Positions 55,103 to 64,000 of a stretch of 64,000 nucleotides of DNA are shown one piece after another. Positions within the stretch are counted from its first letter, which is position 1, and every line of letters starts with the position of its first letter. A model generated the notes under the pieces. It was not told the origin of the DNA. It did no database searches and saw only the letters and a list, made by a program, of their open reading frames with translations. The stretch is from the NCBI RefSeq assembly GCF_019972115.1, contig NZ_BPFJ01000001.1, positions 372,001 to 436,000 on the forward strand. The letters run 5' to 3'. This stretch comes from Sulfurovum sp. TSL6. Its GTDB lineage: Bacteria; Campylobacterota; Campylobacteria; Campylobacterales; Sulfurovaceae. The translations under genes and the position numbers were made by a program.

Positions 55103-55562
55103 AACACAGGCTCATCATTTAGCGAGGATAATGCAAAAGCATATATCCTATCCGACGTATGAGTTAACACTGCCACTTGTAAAGGTGAGAAATAATAAAC
55201 TTAAAAAATTAAATGAAAATGATCTACTTCTTACAGAGATTGATAGTTTAGAATTGTCATTAATGAATGGTAATACTATTTATGCTACTATGCGACTCAG
55301 AACGATGAAAAATGCGCATAGAGCAGAAATTGTTCATTTAGCTGAAGATACGATAGAACAGTCTGATAGTAAAAAATATAAAATCCTAAAGATCTCTTTT
55401 GGTACAGTGCAAAGTAAAGCGTTGGAAATAGGGTCTAAGATAGATATCACACATTTAGACTTAGAAAAAGTAACGCTTGTATCAGAGGGTAAAATGATAG
55501 CAGAGGGCTCTTTGGTCAATGTAGATGAAGAGATAGCAATACAAATAAAGAAAGTGAATTGA
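55092..55562 (+). CDS. FliN/SpoA-domain protein
   Basis: A 156-residue protein overlapping flhF by eleven bases. The C-terminal ~75 residues ([47 protein letters not shown]) have the SpoA fold pattern shared by FliM, FliN and type III secretion C-ring proteins. The N-terminal half is charged and not like FliM. No chemotaxis-binding motif is seen. It may be a remnant or a divergent C-ring protein; no other rotor gene is in the window. Confidence 0.6.
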   Translation: MEHETQAHHLARIMQKHISYPTYELTLPLVKVRNNKLKKLNENDLLLTEIDSLELSLMNGNTIYATMRLRTMKNAHRAEIVHLAEDTIEQSDSKKYKILKISFGTVQSKALEIGSKIDITHLDLEKVTLVSEGKMIAEGSLVNVDEEIAIQIKKVN

Positions 55563-55563
55563 T

Positions 55564-56583
55564 ATGAAAAAGAAAGTACTAGTGGGTATGAGTGGAGGAG
55601 TAGATTCTACAGTGACCTCTATACTCTTACAAAAAGAGGGATATGAAGTTGAAGGTGTTTATATGAAACTCCATCAGAAACCAGGTTATCATGAAGAGAA
55701 TTTTGCGAAAGCACAAAGAGTAGGTGACTACCTGGGTGTTAAGGTACACTTCCTTGATCTCAGTGAAGAGTTTGATAAGCAGGTTTACAATTATTTTGTG
55801 GACAGTTATAAAGAGGGACTTACACCAAATCCCTGTGTCATGTGTAACCGTACGATCAAGTTTGGAAAAATGGTTGAATTTGCAGATAGCATCGGTGCAG
55901 ATCATGTAGCTACCGGGCACTACATTAAGTGTGATGGCGAATTTATCTATGCTGCTGACGATCCAAATAAAGATCAAAGTTATTTTCTTTGTGAAGTAAA
56001 GAAAGAAGTCCTTCCTAGATTAATTTTCCCTCTGGGTACATGGGTGAAACCAGATGTAAAAGCGTATGCAGCCAATATAGAAGTGCTAAAAGATTTTGCA
56101 ACACAAAGGGAAAGTTCTGAGATCTGTTTTGTGGAAAATACCTATGATGAAGTATTGGCAAGACATATGGATATCGATATGCCTGGTGAAACTATAGATA
56201 CTGAAGGAAACGTCGTTGGTACACACAAAGGATACATGCATTACACGATAGGTAAACGTAGAGGTTTCTTTGTTGATGGCGCACATGATCCACATTTTGT
56301 ACTTGACATTAAACCTGATACAAATCAGATCGTTGTAGGTACCAAAGAAAAACTCGAAGAGCATGAGTTTGAAGTCAAACAGATCAACCTTTTTAAGGAT
56401 CTGACAGAGTTTGATTGTATGGTGAAAGTTCGTTATCGTACCTCTGCAGTACCTTGTCATGTTAGCATCAATGATGGCAGAGCCAAAGTTACACTGGATG
56501 AGCCGGTATTTGGACTGGCTAAAGGTCAGATAGCAGCATTTTATGAAGAGGATAAGTTGATCGGCGGCGGAGTGATCTGTTAG
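55564..56583 (+). CDS. mnmA: tRNA-specific 2-thiouridylase MnmA
   Basis: A 339-residue enzyme: PP-loop [12 protein letters not shown], target-tRNA and catalytic cysteine in [10 protein letters not shown], and the second catalytic cysteine in SSEICFVEN. It forms 2-thiouridine at the wobble base of Lys, Glu and Gln tRNAs using persulfide sulfur. It starts one base after the SpoA gene stop. Full-length for the family. Confidence 0.95.
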   Translation: MKKKVLVGMSGGVDSTVTSILLQKEGYEVEGVYMKLHQKPGYHEENFAKAQRVGDYLGVKVHFLDLSEEFDKQVYNYFVDSYKEGLTPNPCVMCNRTIKFGKMVEFADSIGADHVATGHYIKCDGEFIYAADDPNKDQSYFLCEVKKEVLPRLIFPLGTWVKPDVKAYAANIEVLKDFATQRESSEICFVENTYDEVLARHMDIDMPGETIDTEGNVVGTHKGYMHYTIGKRRGFFVDGAHDPHFVLDIKPDTNQIVVGTKEKLEEHEFEVKQINLFKDLTEFDCMVKVRYRTSAVPCHVSINDGRAKVTLDEPVFGLAKGQIAAFYEEDKLIGGGVIC

Positions 56584-56634
56584 ATATCTAAGAGGCAAGA
56601 GGTCACAAAATATAATAGTATAAAGGGGTGTCTT

Positions 56635-57102
56635 ATGAGAATAGTTACAAGAATATGCATCACATTACTGCTAAGTTTAGGTTTCGCCTATGCAGACACC
56701 GCAAAAGTAGTTTATGATCTGACAACTGGAGACAGTAAAAAAATAGAAAAGCATCTTATAAACAGTCTAGATGCAGTGGCTAAATATTATAAAAAAGAGC
56801 AAAAAGAATTAAAAGTCATGGTAGTTATCTCGGGGAATGCTTATAAATATTTTATCAATGATTTGAAAGCATCTCCTTATAAGGAAGATCAAGATGCTAT
56901 TGAAGCTCAGGAAAAATTTAGACATCGTTTACAAGACCTCAATGATGCTTTTGGCGTAACGTTCAATATGTGTTCAGTAGGAATGAAAGCAAGAAAGATA
57001 GATAAAGATATACTTTACAAGTATGTACATGCAGAGCTTACGAAGAGTGTTTATCTTATTGAAGCACAAAATAACGGATATGCCTATATGCCTATTCATT
57101 AA
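56635..57102 (+). CDS. Periplasmic DsrE-family protein
   Basis: A 155-residue protein with a signal peptide (FAYA-DT). The body fits the DsrE/DsrF sulfur-relay fold: KVVYDLTTGDSKKIEKHLINSL, KVMVVISGNAYKYF, then GVTFNMCSVGMKARKI with a cysteine where family members carry the active sulfur, and PHAEL-like ends. Periplasmic DsrE proteins are frequent in sulfur-oxidising Campylobacterota. AAAGGGGTGTCTT precedes the ATG. Confidence 0.83.
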   Translation: MRIVTRICITLLLSLGFAYADTAKVVYDLTTGDSKKIEKHLINSLDAVAKYYKKEQKELKVMVVISGNAYKYFINDLKASPYKEDQDAIEAQEKFRHRLQDLNDAFGVTFNMCSVGMKARKIDKDILYKYVHAELTKSVYLIEAQNNGYAYMPIH

Positions 57103-57363
57103 CTGCTTCTATCTTATTTTAATAGTAACAGGGGTAATGACAAGCCTTGAAGAAAAGTAGTTAACGAAAAAATGGAAGCTGAAAGAGAGAGTGAAACTGC
57201 TATGTCTCGTGGAGAAAACAGTCTAAACTAAATAGAGCCGCAGTCTTCTAAGGCAGATCATACCAGCCAGACTAGAGAAAAAATAAGTTAAGACCCAAGG
57301 CTATTATATTCTTGTTTAACGATTTAGGATATAATCATTTAATTCATTCTATCAGGATATTTC
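57103..57363. other. Intergenic stretch, possible structured RNA
   Basis: No plausible protein gene. It is less AT-rich than neighbouring gaps and has paired segments that could close a long stem (AAGCCTTG near 57141 with CAAGGCT near 57295) plus inner pairs (AGTCT with AGACT). No clear promoter or terminator delimits it. A TATAAT-like box near 57350 probably belongs to the following gene. Confidence 0.2.
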
Positions 57364-58470
57364 ATGCAACAGTTCGACCGAAAAAATTCTACCTCATGCA
57401 TTCAGCATTCATTGGCTATATTATTGATACCTTTTCTTTTTCTGCTAGGATTGGTACTTGCTTATTTGGGTATATTCCCTGTCAATGTTGAGACGCATAC
57501 ATTGGGGATAGTAGCATTTATATTTGTGGTATTTGTAACTTTTGTAAGACATAATGCAAATTACGCAGTGTGTCATATGAAAGGATCTTTTGCCAATATG
57601 GAAGAGATGCTACAGGTAGCATTACGAGAAAATGCATTGACGATCATGGGTAAGACCAAATCTACCTTACATGTTCAAGACTTTATTACTGAGTACTATC
57701 AGGATATTCGTAATGACAATTTTGCACGTGTAGCACCTTCTGTCTTCCCTATGCTGGGTATTTTGGGTACGTTTATTGCTATTGCCTTGTCTATGCCTGA
57801 TTTTACAGTGAAAGACCTTGATGCTCTTGATCGTGAAATTTCTATACTGCTTTCGGGTATAGGTACGGCATTTTATGCATCTATCTACGGTATTATGCTC
57901 TCTCTTATCTGGACATACTTTGAAAAAAGAGGTATTGCAAAAGTAGACAAACAGATCTTTGATCTGGAAAAACTGTATGGTCAGCGTGTTTGGAAAAGAT
58001 CTGAACTGATCAAACATGAGCACATGCAGAGTGAGCTTAAAGACCAACAGATCGTTCAGACACTTAAAGAGACATTCAATATGGACTTTATTAAAGAACT
58101 CAATGATCAGTATCTTAAAAATTTCACAACGATAGTCCATGATACGACAAACAGTTTTACAAAGCTGACGGTACATATGCAGGAAGCCTCTTCAGAATTG
58201 CGCGATACACTTGAGAACATTCATCACAGGCAAGCAAGTGTTCATGCAGTTAAAACTATGGAAAACAATATCGAAGGGTTCAATAAAAATGCTCAAAACC
58301 TTCAAAAATCTATGGAACGCTTTGATGGTTCCGTGGATTATACATTTGAGAAGATTGATGAAGAACTTGGACAGGCTGTTGAAAAGCTTGCAGAATTTGC
58401 ACGTATCATCTCTGAGCAAAATGAAGAGATACTTGAAAATATGGCTACACTAAAACAGCAAGAAAAGTAA
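57364..58470 (+). CDS. MotA/TolQ/ExbB-type proton channel protein
   Basis: A 368-residue membrane protein with four helices (~15-37, 46-62, 127-144, 161-184). The last two carry the stator-channel pattern: APSVFPMLGILGTFIAIALSM and LLSGIGTAFYASIYGIMLSL. A cytosolic coiled-coil tail of about 180 residues follows, unlike MotA or ExbB. The next gene encodes a MotB-like partner with the proton-carrying aspartate. Probably a proton-driven motor or force unit acting on the envelope; what it drives is unknown. Confidence 0.85.
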   Translation: MQQFDRKNSTSCIQHSLAILLIPFLFLLGLVLAYLGIFPVNVETHTLGIVAFIFVVFVTFVRHNANYAVCHMKGSFANMEEMLQVALRENALTIMGKTKSTLHVQDFITEYYQDIRNDNFARVAPSVFPMLGILGTFIAIALSMPDFTVKDLDALDREISILLSGIGTAFYASIYGIMLSLIWTYFEKRGIAKVDKQIFDLEKLYGQRVWKRSELIKHEHMQSELKDQQIVQTLKETFNMDFIKELNDQYLKNFTTIVHDTTNSFTKLTVHMQEASSELRDTLENIHHRQASVHAVKTMENNIEGFNKNAQNLQKSMERFDGSVDYTFEKIDEELGQAVEKLAEFARIISEQNEEILENMATLKQQEK

Positions 58471-58474
58471 AAAG

Positions 58475-59671
58475 ATGTTTAGAAACGACAAAACGAACGC
58501 AGAGAGCAATTTCTGGATATCCTATGCCGATCTGATGGCAGGATTACTTTTTGTTTTCATTTTACTTATTGGTGCGATCGTATCAAAATCTGTTATATTG
58601 AAAGCTGACCTGCACAACAAAGAAGATAGGCTTTCAAAGCTCTCTGAAACACTTGATGTTAAAGAGTATTCTTTGGCAAAAACTCAAGCGCTTTTATCTG
58701 AAAAAGAGAGACTATTGACCCTTCGAAATGCACGTATTGCCGAAGATGCGATCAAATTGTCTGAAGCTGAAAAACAACTGCAACTTCAAAATGCGCGTAT
58801 TGCAAAAGACCAGCTACAGTTGGCTAAAAATGAAAGAATGTTCAAGCTTCATATATCTGAAATAGACAAGTTGAATAAACTGTTACTCGAAGCAAATGCA
58901 AAACAGGATCTACTTAGCAATAAAATTGTCATTGCCCAAGAATTACTGGATAAAAACAAAAATGCATTAGACAAAACGACTAAAAGTTTAAAAGAGTATG
59001 AAGGGAAAGTGTTGATTCTTTCTAACGAGTTGAATGAGACGAAGAATACGGTAAAAATAAAAGATGAAAAACTTTTAACGCTCCTGAATGCACTTGATGA
59101 GAAGAAGACAAAGTATGATGAGCTGGTGGCAAATCTTCAGGCACAAAAAGCGAAGATCAAGTCTCTTACAGGAATCAAGCTTAAAGTGGTGGCTGCACTG
59201 AAAGAGGCATTGGGTGAGAATATCGATATAGATAAAAAGACGGGTTCACTCAGACTGGCTTCTAACATACTTTTCGGAAGTGGAGAAGCTACTCTGAAGC
59301 CAGAAGCGAAAGTAGAGCTTAAAAAAGCATTTGAAGAGTATATTGGTACCCTGATCACTAATCCGAGTATCAAACCACATCTTGATAAGATCATCATTGA
59401 AGGACATACGGACAGTGTGGGATCATACATTTATAACTTGAATCTTTCGCAAAAACGTGCATTGGCAGTGATGGAGTATCTGCTTACGTTGAATTTCACG
59501 AAAAAGCACAATATTCAACCGCTTATGATCGCTTCGGGAAGAGCCTATCAGGATGCGATCATTGTAGATGGTGTAGAAGATAAAGAAGCTTCAAGACGTA
59601 TAGAGATCAAATTTAGACTGAAGAATGAAGATGCGATGCATGAGATAGAAAAGGTATTAGATGCGCAGTGA
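58475..59671 (+). CDS. MotB/OmpA-type partner with long periplasmic coiled coil
   Basis: A 398-residue protein. FWISYADLMAGLLFVFILLIG near residue 13-33 matches the MotB/ZorB transmembrane helix, with D19 at the position of the proton-binding aspartate. Then come ~200 residues of coiled coil with a visible ~22-residue repeat (RNARIAEDAIKLSEAEKQL and QNARIAKDQLQLAKNE), and a C-terminal OmpA/peptidoglycan-binding domain (SGEATLKPEAK, EGHTDSVGS, LSQKRALAV). It begins five bases after the channel gene. The coiled coil is far longer than in MotB or ZorB. Confidence 0.87.
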   Translation: MFRNDKTNAESNFWISYADLMAGLLFVFILLIGAIVSKSVILKADLHNKEDRLSKLSETLDVKEYSLAKTQALLSEKERLLTLRNARIAEDAIKLSEAEKQLQLQNARIAKDQLQLAKNERMFKLHISEIDKLNKLLLEANAKQDLLSNKIVIAQELLDKNKNALDKTTKSLKEYEGKVLILSNELNETKNTVKIKDEKLLTLLNALDEKKTKYDELVANLQAQKAKIKSLTGIKLKVVAALKEALGENIDIDKKTGSLRLASNILFGSGEATLKPEAKVELKKAFEEYIGTLITNPSIKPHLDKIIIEGHTDSVGSYIYNLNLSQKRALAVMEYLLTLNFTKKHNIQPLMIASGRAYQDAIIVDGVEDKEASRRIEIKFRLKNEDAMHEIEKVLDAQ

Positions 59672-59861
59672 TTTTAAACCTGTGTATCTAAAACAGGCAA
59701 ATGATAAACTGGACAGAGACCTGGTATCTTTAAAACAAGCTCAAAAAGAGAATGATATACCTAAAGATGAAAACGTTCAAATCTCTTTATGGCAAAAATT
59801 CTTAGGGTTTTTCAAAACCAATCCTTCTGAGTTACCTGAAGACCTCTATAAGGATAAATAA
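59661..59861 (+). CDS. Small hypothetical protein of the proton-channel operon
   Basis: A 66-residue soluble, charged protein (RDLVSLKQAQKENDIPKDE, then a Trp/Phe segment LWQKFLGFFKTNPSELPED). It overlaps the MotB-like gene by eleven bases, which implies joint translation. No family recognised; perhaps a cytosolic accessory of the complex. Confidence 0.6.
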   Translation: MRSDFKPVYLKQANDKLDRDLVSLKQAQKENDIPKDENVQISLWQKFLGFFKTNPSELPEDLYKDK

Positions 59862-59904
59862 ACGTAATATCTCCTAGTAGATGAATTTATTACGCTCATT
59901 TTAA

Positions 59905-59938
59905 GTTTCACAATTATTTCACATAACTATTCTATAGT
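59905..59938 (+). promoter_or_regulatory. Sister tandem operator (TTCACA type) and -10, site G
   Basis: Half-sites GTTTCACAA (59905-59913) and ATTTCACAT (59916-59924) with an 11-bp period, eight bases, then TATAGT (59933-59938), the same plan as site F at 39473. It drives the metallopeptidase lipoprotein. Confidence 0.6.
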
Positions 59939-59995
59939 ATGCTATACTATGAGTATTATGATTGTATTAAAGATGTTGAATAAAGGAATATTACA

Positions 59996-61765
59996 TTGCG
60001 ATTAAATAGTTTATTAACATTATTTACCATAGCACTTACGCTAAGTGGTTGTGGTGGAGGGGGAGGTGGATCAACAGCTACTGATCCTATACTACCACCA
60101 ACAGAGATAGATGTAAATGTTACTATCACTGATGACTATCAGGTTGAAAGCTTAGGCACTGCCAATACAATTAATGCAAATGTATCAGTAGGAAATACAG
60201 CCAAAGATCTTTATTTAGTACTTAGTAATTCTGCTAATGTACCAGGTAGTACAACTATTACACATAATCCTAAAATTACAGCAGAAGCTCAGGCTAAAAT
60301 TATTTCACCTACTGTTGTTACAGAAAAACGACGCATTCTCCATCATCCTGATTATGTACAAGACTTTAATTCTCAAATAGGTACATTGTTTTCCAAAGCA
60401 GAATCAAGTCAGCGTCAGGCTAAAATAATAACTGTCACCGATAAAAATCAAGATATAGTTGGGAATCAAACTTTTTTTTGTGTGAATATTAATCAGGACA
60501 ATGGAGTTTGTTCAGAAACAACTCTTGCTACCTCAAAAAAAGTAGTTTCAGGTATTGAAACTGCCTATGGGCCTAAAACACTCAATATTTGGGTTTCAAA
60601 TGATAGTTTCAGTGGCCCAGATTGTACAAAATCTAAATGTATAACAGATACAATGGTAGATGAGCTTGCTAATACTTTTTTATTAGATGTAGATGGTTTG
60701 AATAATGATATTTATGACTGGGTCACTAATGTATATGGAGAAGAGTGGACTAATGCTGCACAGATTGAATATAGTAATCTTATAGGTGAAAATGATGAAA
60801 TTACTATTTTACTTACAGATATAAATAATGATAACAGTGCTAATGGAGGAGTTATAGGCTTTTTTTGGTCAAAGGATAACTTTAAAACTTCTTCAATTCC
60901 AGGTTCTAATGAAAGGGTAATGTTTTATATCGATTCTGTTATGTTTGCTAATGAAGATGGTTTATCATGGGAGATAGATGATTATTGGCCTAAAGAGACA
61001 ATCTCAACACTTGCACATGAATTTCAACATATGATTCATTTTTACCAGAAAACAGTTTTACTTGCAAATGATAATACCGATACATGGATCAATGAAATGC
61101 TCTCAGAAAGTACTGAAGACCTTATTGCTACTAAGATCCGGCATATTGGTCCACGTGGTGTTGATTACCTGGATGGAAGTGCTGGTGATCCAGATAATAC
61201 TCTAGGTAGATATCCACTTTTTAATGCAAATAATACACTTACATTACCTGCATCGACTGGTCCATTAGATCAAAATGGTAACCCGACTTTTGTTTTAGCT
61301 GACTATTCTAAAGTGAATGCATTTGGAGCATACCTCCTTAGAAACTACGGAGGGGCAAAACTACTTCATGATATCATGTATAACAGCTATACAGATGTAA
61401 GAGCTGTAGTTTCTGCTGTCGGTTCAGGGAAAACATTTGCTAACTTACTCAGTGAGTGGGGTGTTGCAGTCATGCTTTCAGATCATATTAATTTGTCTAA
61501 TACACCTTTTTATAATACGGGTGATTTTAGCTATGATGATTATAATGGTATTACTTATGAATTGGGTTCTATAAACTTCTTTAATTATATTCTTTTGGAT
61601 CAATTTAGTAATATAATACAAGATGGTCCAAAAATATATACAACATCAGGTACCGTTCAGCCTCAAGGGAATTACTACTATAAAATAGGTGATAATTTAA
61701 CGGGTGATCTTAATATTACGTTAGAGCTGAATGGTCAAACCGAAGCAACATTAATAGCTAAATAG
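59996..61765 (+). CDS. Secreted zinc metallopeptidase lipoprotein (M30-like)
   Basis: A 589-residue lipoprotein. The TTG start has AAAGGA eight bases upstream; the signal ends in LTLSGC followed by a six-glycine spacer. The zinc site is LAHEFQHMIHF (H341, E342, H345) and NEMLSESTEDL about 30 residues on may give the third ligand. DVDGLNNDIYDWVTNVYGEEW and DINNDNSANGGVIGFFWSKDNF resemble hyicolysin/M30-type peptidases. Residues 1-120 and the last ~80 are beta-rich. It probably digests proteins outside the cell or at the outer membrane. Confidence 0.82.
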   Translation: MRLNSLLTLFTIALTLSGCGGGGGGSTATDPILPPTEIDVNVTITDDYQVESLGTANTINANVSVGNTAKDLYLVLSNSANVPGSTTITHNPKITAEAQAKIISPTVVTEKRRILHHPDYVQDFNSQIGTLFSKAESSQRQAKIITVTDKNQDIVGNQTFFCVNINQDNGVCSETTLATSKKVVSGIETAYGPKTLNIWVSNDSFSGPDCTKSKCITDTMVDELANTFLLDVDGLNNDIYDWVTNVYGEEWTNAAQIEYSNLIGENDEITILLTDINNDNSANGGVIGFFWSKDNFKTSSIPGSNERVMFYIDSVMFANEDGLSWEIDDYWPKETISTLAHEFQHMIHFYQKTVLLANDNTDTWINEMLSESTEDLIATKIRHIGPRGVDYLDGSAGDPDNTLGRYPLFNANNTLTLPASTGPLDQNGNPTFVLADYSKVNAFGAYLLRNYGGAKLLHDIMYNSYTDVRAVVSAVGSGKTFANLLSEWGVAVMLSDHINLSNTPFYNTGDFSYDDYNGITYELGSINFFNYILLDQFSNIIQDGPKIYTTSGTVQPQGNYYYKIGDNLTGDLNITLELNGQTEATLIAK

Positions 61766-61778
61766 AAGAAGGGTATGT

Positions 61779-62063
61779 ATGAAAAAAATGTTTATTGGAC
61801 TGAGTCTTATAGGATTATTTGTCGGATGTGCACAAGACAATGTGATGGAGCTTGAGGGAAGGGTAGCAGTGAAAGGCTCTGAACCCCATACATACCTGAG
61901 TATTAAAGACACGAAAACCCAAACCAGTTACAAGATACATAACCAAGCCAAGTTTGATCTGACAAAAAAACAAAATAAAATGGTTAAAGTTAAAGCTGTA
62001 GTTGTCAAGGAAGCTATAGGTCCTGGCTTTCCTGCAGTGATAGAAGTCGTAGAGGTCCAATAG
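61779..62063 (+). CDS. Small lipoprotein, hypothetical
   Basis: A 94-residue lipoprotein (lipobox LFVGC) with an OB-like beta pattern (MELEGRVAVKGSEPHTYLSIKD to VKVKAVVVKE). GAAGAAGGG precedes the ATG. It follows the metallopeptidase by 13 bases and may be its partner. No family recognised; small OB-fold lipoproteins can bind oligosaccharides or peptides. Confidence 0.7.
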   Translation: MKKMFIGLSLIGLFVGCAQDNVMELEGRVAVKGSEPHTYLSIKDTKTQTSYKIHNQAKFDLTKKQNKMVKVKAVVVKEAIGPGFPAVIEVVEVQ

Positions 62064-62067
62064 ACTT

Positions 62068-63336
62068 CTATTTACTCTCTTTCTTTCTTACGATATTTGC
62101 TCCCAGTGCAGCAAGTTTGCCTTCCAAATTATCATATCCCCGGTCTAAGTGATAGATACGTCTTACATTTGTTGTACCTTCTGCCACCAGTGCTGCTAGA
62201 ACAAGTGCTGAAGAGGCTCTGAGGTCTGTTGCCATCACATCTGCTCCATAAAGCTTTTCAACACCTTTTACAGCTGCTGTACTCCCTTTGAGCCAGATAT
62301 CTGCACCTAGACGGTTTAGTTCACTAACATGCATAAAACGGTTTTCAAAGAGACGCTCCTCTATAAGACTTTCACCTTCAGCTATGACCGCAAGCGCCAT
62401 GAATTGTGCTTGCATGTCTGTAGGAAAGCCCGGATACTCTATGGTAATGAGATTTACAGGTTTGAGATTCTTAGCCGGATGAATGGTAATACTCTCATCA
62501 CCCAGATCAAAGGTACAACCCATATGTTCCAGTTTGTCGATAGATGCTCTTATATGATGATGGTTTACTTTATTGAGTGTGATCGTAGAGTGAGTGATAG
62601 CTCCGGCACACAAATAGGTTCCCGCTTCGATACGATCAGGTATGATCTCGACCGTTTTAAAGGTAAGTGGTTTTCTGTCCGTACCTTCTATAGTAAGTTC
62701 ATTAGTACCAATACCTTCTATTTTAACACCTGCATCACGTATCATTTCACAAAGTTGTACGATTTCAGGTTCTTGAGCTGCATTAATAATGGTTGTAGTA
62801 CCTTTTGCCAATGCTGCTGCCATGACGATGTTTTCCGTACCGCCTACAGTGATCTTGTCGAAAATGATCTTTGCACCTTGAAGCCCATTGGGTGCTTCAG
62901 CACGGACATAACCGCCTTTGATCTCTATATGTGCACCCATCTCTTCAAGTGCTTGGAGGTGAAGGTCAATAGGACGTTGACCAATGGCACAACCACCAGG
63001 AAGACTCACTTCACATTCTCCAAATCTTGCAAGCAGGGGACCTAAAACCAAAATGGATGCTCTCATCTGAGAAACGATCTCATAGACCGCTTTGGTGGAA
63101 GTGATAGAACCATTGTTGATCTTTGCTACGGTTTTATCATGCTCTACTGTGCCGCCAAGCATCGTCAGTAATCTAAGGAGAGTGCGGATATCTACCACAT
63201 TGGGTAAGTTTGTTAATGTGACTTCTTTGTCACTAAGTATGGTTGCTGCAATGACGGGGAGGGCTGCATTTTTGGCACCACTTATGGTGACATTTCCACT
63301 TAACTCTTTTCCACCAACGATCTCTAAATAATCCAT
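62068..63336 (-). CDS. murA: UDP-N-acetylglucosamine 1-carboxyvinyltransferase
   Basis: A 422-residue MurA. The catalytic cysteine is in the loop [11 protein letters not shown], and [22 protein letters not shown] and [12 protein letters not shown] are family sequences. It transfers enolpyruvate to UDP-GlcNAc, the first step of peptidoglycan synthesis and the target of fosfomycin, to which the Cys form is sensitive. ATG 63336 is used; TTG 63339 precedes it. GAGGAT lies seven bases upstream. Confidence 0.96.
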   Translation of the reverse strand: MDYLEIVGGKELSGNVTISGAKNAALPVIAATILSDKEVTLTNLPNVVDIRTLLRLLTMLGGTVEHDKTVAKINNGSITSTKAVYEIVSQMRASILVLGPLLARFGECEVSLPGGCAIGQRPIDLHLQALEEMGAHIEIKGGYVRAEAPNGLQGAKIIFDKITVGGTENIVMAAALAKGTTTIINAAQEPEIVQLCEMIRDAGVKIEGIGTNELTIEGTDRKPLTFKTVEIIPDRIEAGTYLCAGAITHSTITLNKVNHHHIRASIDKLEHMGCTFDLGDESITIHPAKNLKPVNLITIEYPGFPTDMQAQFMALAVIAEGESLIEERLFENRFMHVSELNRLGADIWLKGSTAAVKGVEKLYGADVMATDLRASSALVLAALVAEGTTNVRRIYHLDRGYDNLEGKLAALGANIVRKKESK

Positions 63337-63579
63337 CAATTCTATCCTCTAATATCTTTATAGGATTCTACCTAAAAATCTATTAGAAGCTACCAATTCA
63401 TGATAAGAAATCCATTATTTATACTATATAATATTATAATTATTTCCTCTTTTTAGATTAAAAAATAAAAAAATTGATATTATTCACTATTATTTAACCA
63501 AGCTATAACATGATGTCTTGTATTATATTTAATAATATGTACTCAAGAACGGCCACAGGCCACATTTTAAGGGAAAAGA

Positions 63580-64000
63580 ATGTCGAGTAATTTAGATAAA
63601 TTAAAAGCACTTACGAGTCGCTTGGAAGATAAGATCGAAGAAAAAGAAAAAAAGTCTTCGGTTGTATCTACTGAGCACAAAGAAGTGCCAAAAACTAAAA
63701 AACAACCACCGGTAAAAGCTGTTAGTAAAGTAGCTGAAAACTATGACAATGTTCGTGAACAGAATATTGTACGTGTGAAAGAGCTTTATGAAAAACTCAA
63801 AATATTTGAGAAGTCACCAGACTTTGATAAGATCTTTATGTATAAAGCGATGAACCTGTCTGGTATTGGTTTAAAAGAAGATGACTTTGGTGAAGTACGT
63901 GAAGGTAAATATATCCAAGTTATAGCTATCACTTATGAACCAGATAAGCATGGTAAAAAGAAAGCTAAGAATATCTCTTTAGGATATTTTGGTAAAGCTG
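63580..64000 (+). CDS. Hypothetical protein, 3' end outside window
   Basis: An open frame from ATG 63580 (AAGGGAAAAGA before it) to the end of the window, 140 codons so far. The first ~55 residues are a Lys/Glu-rich coiled or disordered segment (LKALTSRLEDKIEEKEKK), followed by EQNIVRVKELYEKLKIFEKSPDFDKIFMYKAMNLSG and a beta-rich part (GEVREGKYIQVIAITYEPD). No family is recognised. It is divergent from murA across 243 AT-rich bases with a short GGCC-ACA-GGCC hairpin in its leader. Confidence 0.75.
   Translation, partial: MSSNLDKLKALTSRLEDKIEEKEKKSSVVSTEHKEVPKTKKQPPVKAVSKVAENYDNVREQNIVRVKELYEKLKIFEKSPDFDKIFMYKAMNLSGIGLKEDDFGEVREGKYIQVIAITYEPDKHGKKKAKNISLGYFGKA

Noticed and set aside
57364-59861. 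Zorya anti-phage system
   Set aside because: Only MotA- and MotB-like genes are present; the MotB-like protein has a long coiled coil not typical of ZorB and no ZorC/D/E gene follows.

Overview
The window is AT-rich, densely coded bacterial DNA that looks like a member of the Campylobacterota, most probably close to Sulfurovum/Sulfurovaceae. The pointers are a monomeric NADP-isocitrate dehydrogenase, the SbtA/SbtB bicarbonate system, a futalosine-pathway deaminase (MqnX type), a CusCBA metal exporter, many small periplasmic c-type cytochromes, and a folK-flhF junction typical of this phylum. The genus is inferred from gene content and has not been checked by alignment. I recognised no rRNA, tRNA, CRISPR array or insertion sequence.

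Layout. 1-3.1 kb: end of a CoA-metabolism cassette (AMP-dependent CoA ligase, crotonase, short-chain dehydrogenase), somewhat richer in GC than its surroundings. 3.1-4.1 kb: a SHOCT mini-protein and a decayed duplicate of a small membrane-protein gene whose intact copy lies at 27.2 kb. 4.1-10.2 kb: carbon-dioxide/bicarbonate genes (icd, sbtA, sbtB, a biotin carboxylase) with an AraC-type regulator. 10.5-14.1 kb: a tightly coupled type-I-secretion-like operon whose ABC protein has no ATPase domain. 14.2-20 kb: Mg/Co transport (mgtE, CNNM family), a DEAD-box helicase, truD. 20-46 kb: a long metal, mainly copper, and redox region: a Met-rich protein with seven consecutive cysteines, a YHS-SLOG fusion, porin plus cytochrome, a Cu-ATPase, multicopper oxidase plus CopB, a TauE/SafE-like protein, msrA, trxC, a two-component system, small cytochrome-like proteins, and cusCBA plus lipoprotein. 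46-64 kb: mostly housekeeping genes (metY-like, sppA, mqnX, aroQ, pepP, folK, flhF, mnmA, murA), a MotA/MotB-like energised pair and a secreted metallopeptidase.

The most interesting signal is regulatory. Six intergenic sites in the copper region carry two half-sites of the form NNT(A/G)CAC(A/G)(C/T), repeated with an 11-bp period and placed 8 nt (once 9) before a -10 hexamer. They precede the Met/Cys7 protein, the YHS-SLOG gene, the porin-cytochrome pair, the Cu-ATPase, the SHOCT-multicopper oxidase-CopB operon and cusCBA. This looks like the operator of an OmpR-type response regulator and ties several uncharacterised genes into a copper regulon; the OmpR/histidine kinase pair at 36.9-38.7 kb is a candidate controller. 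A sister version (NNTTCACA) with the same geometry precedes a cytochrome-like gene and the metallopeptidase.

Other structure that gene calls do not explain: four near-identical hairpins (two in convergent gaps, two upstream of copies of the same membrane-protein family), a roughly 65-bp leader shared by three unrelated genes, a recurring MKCxxGKC motif in two or three metal-region proteins, and a single-base frameshift that removes the outer-membrane end of copB.
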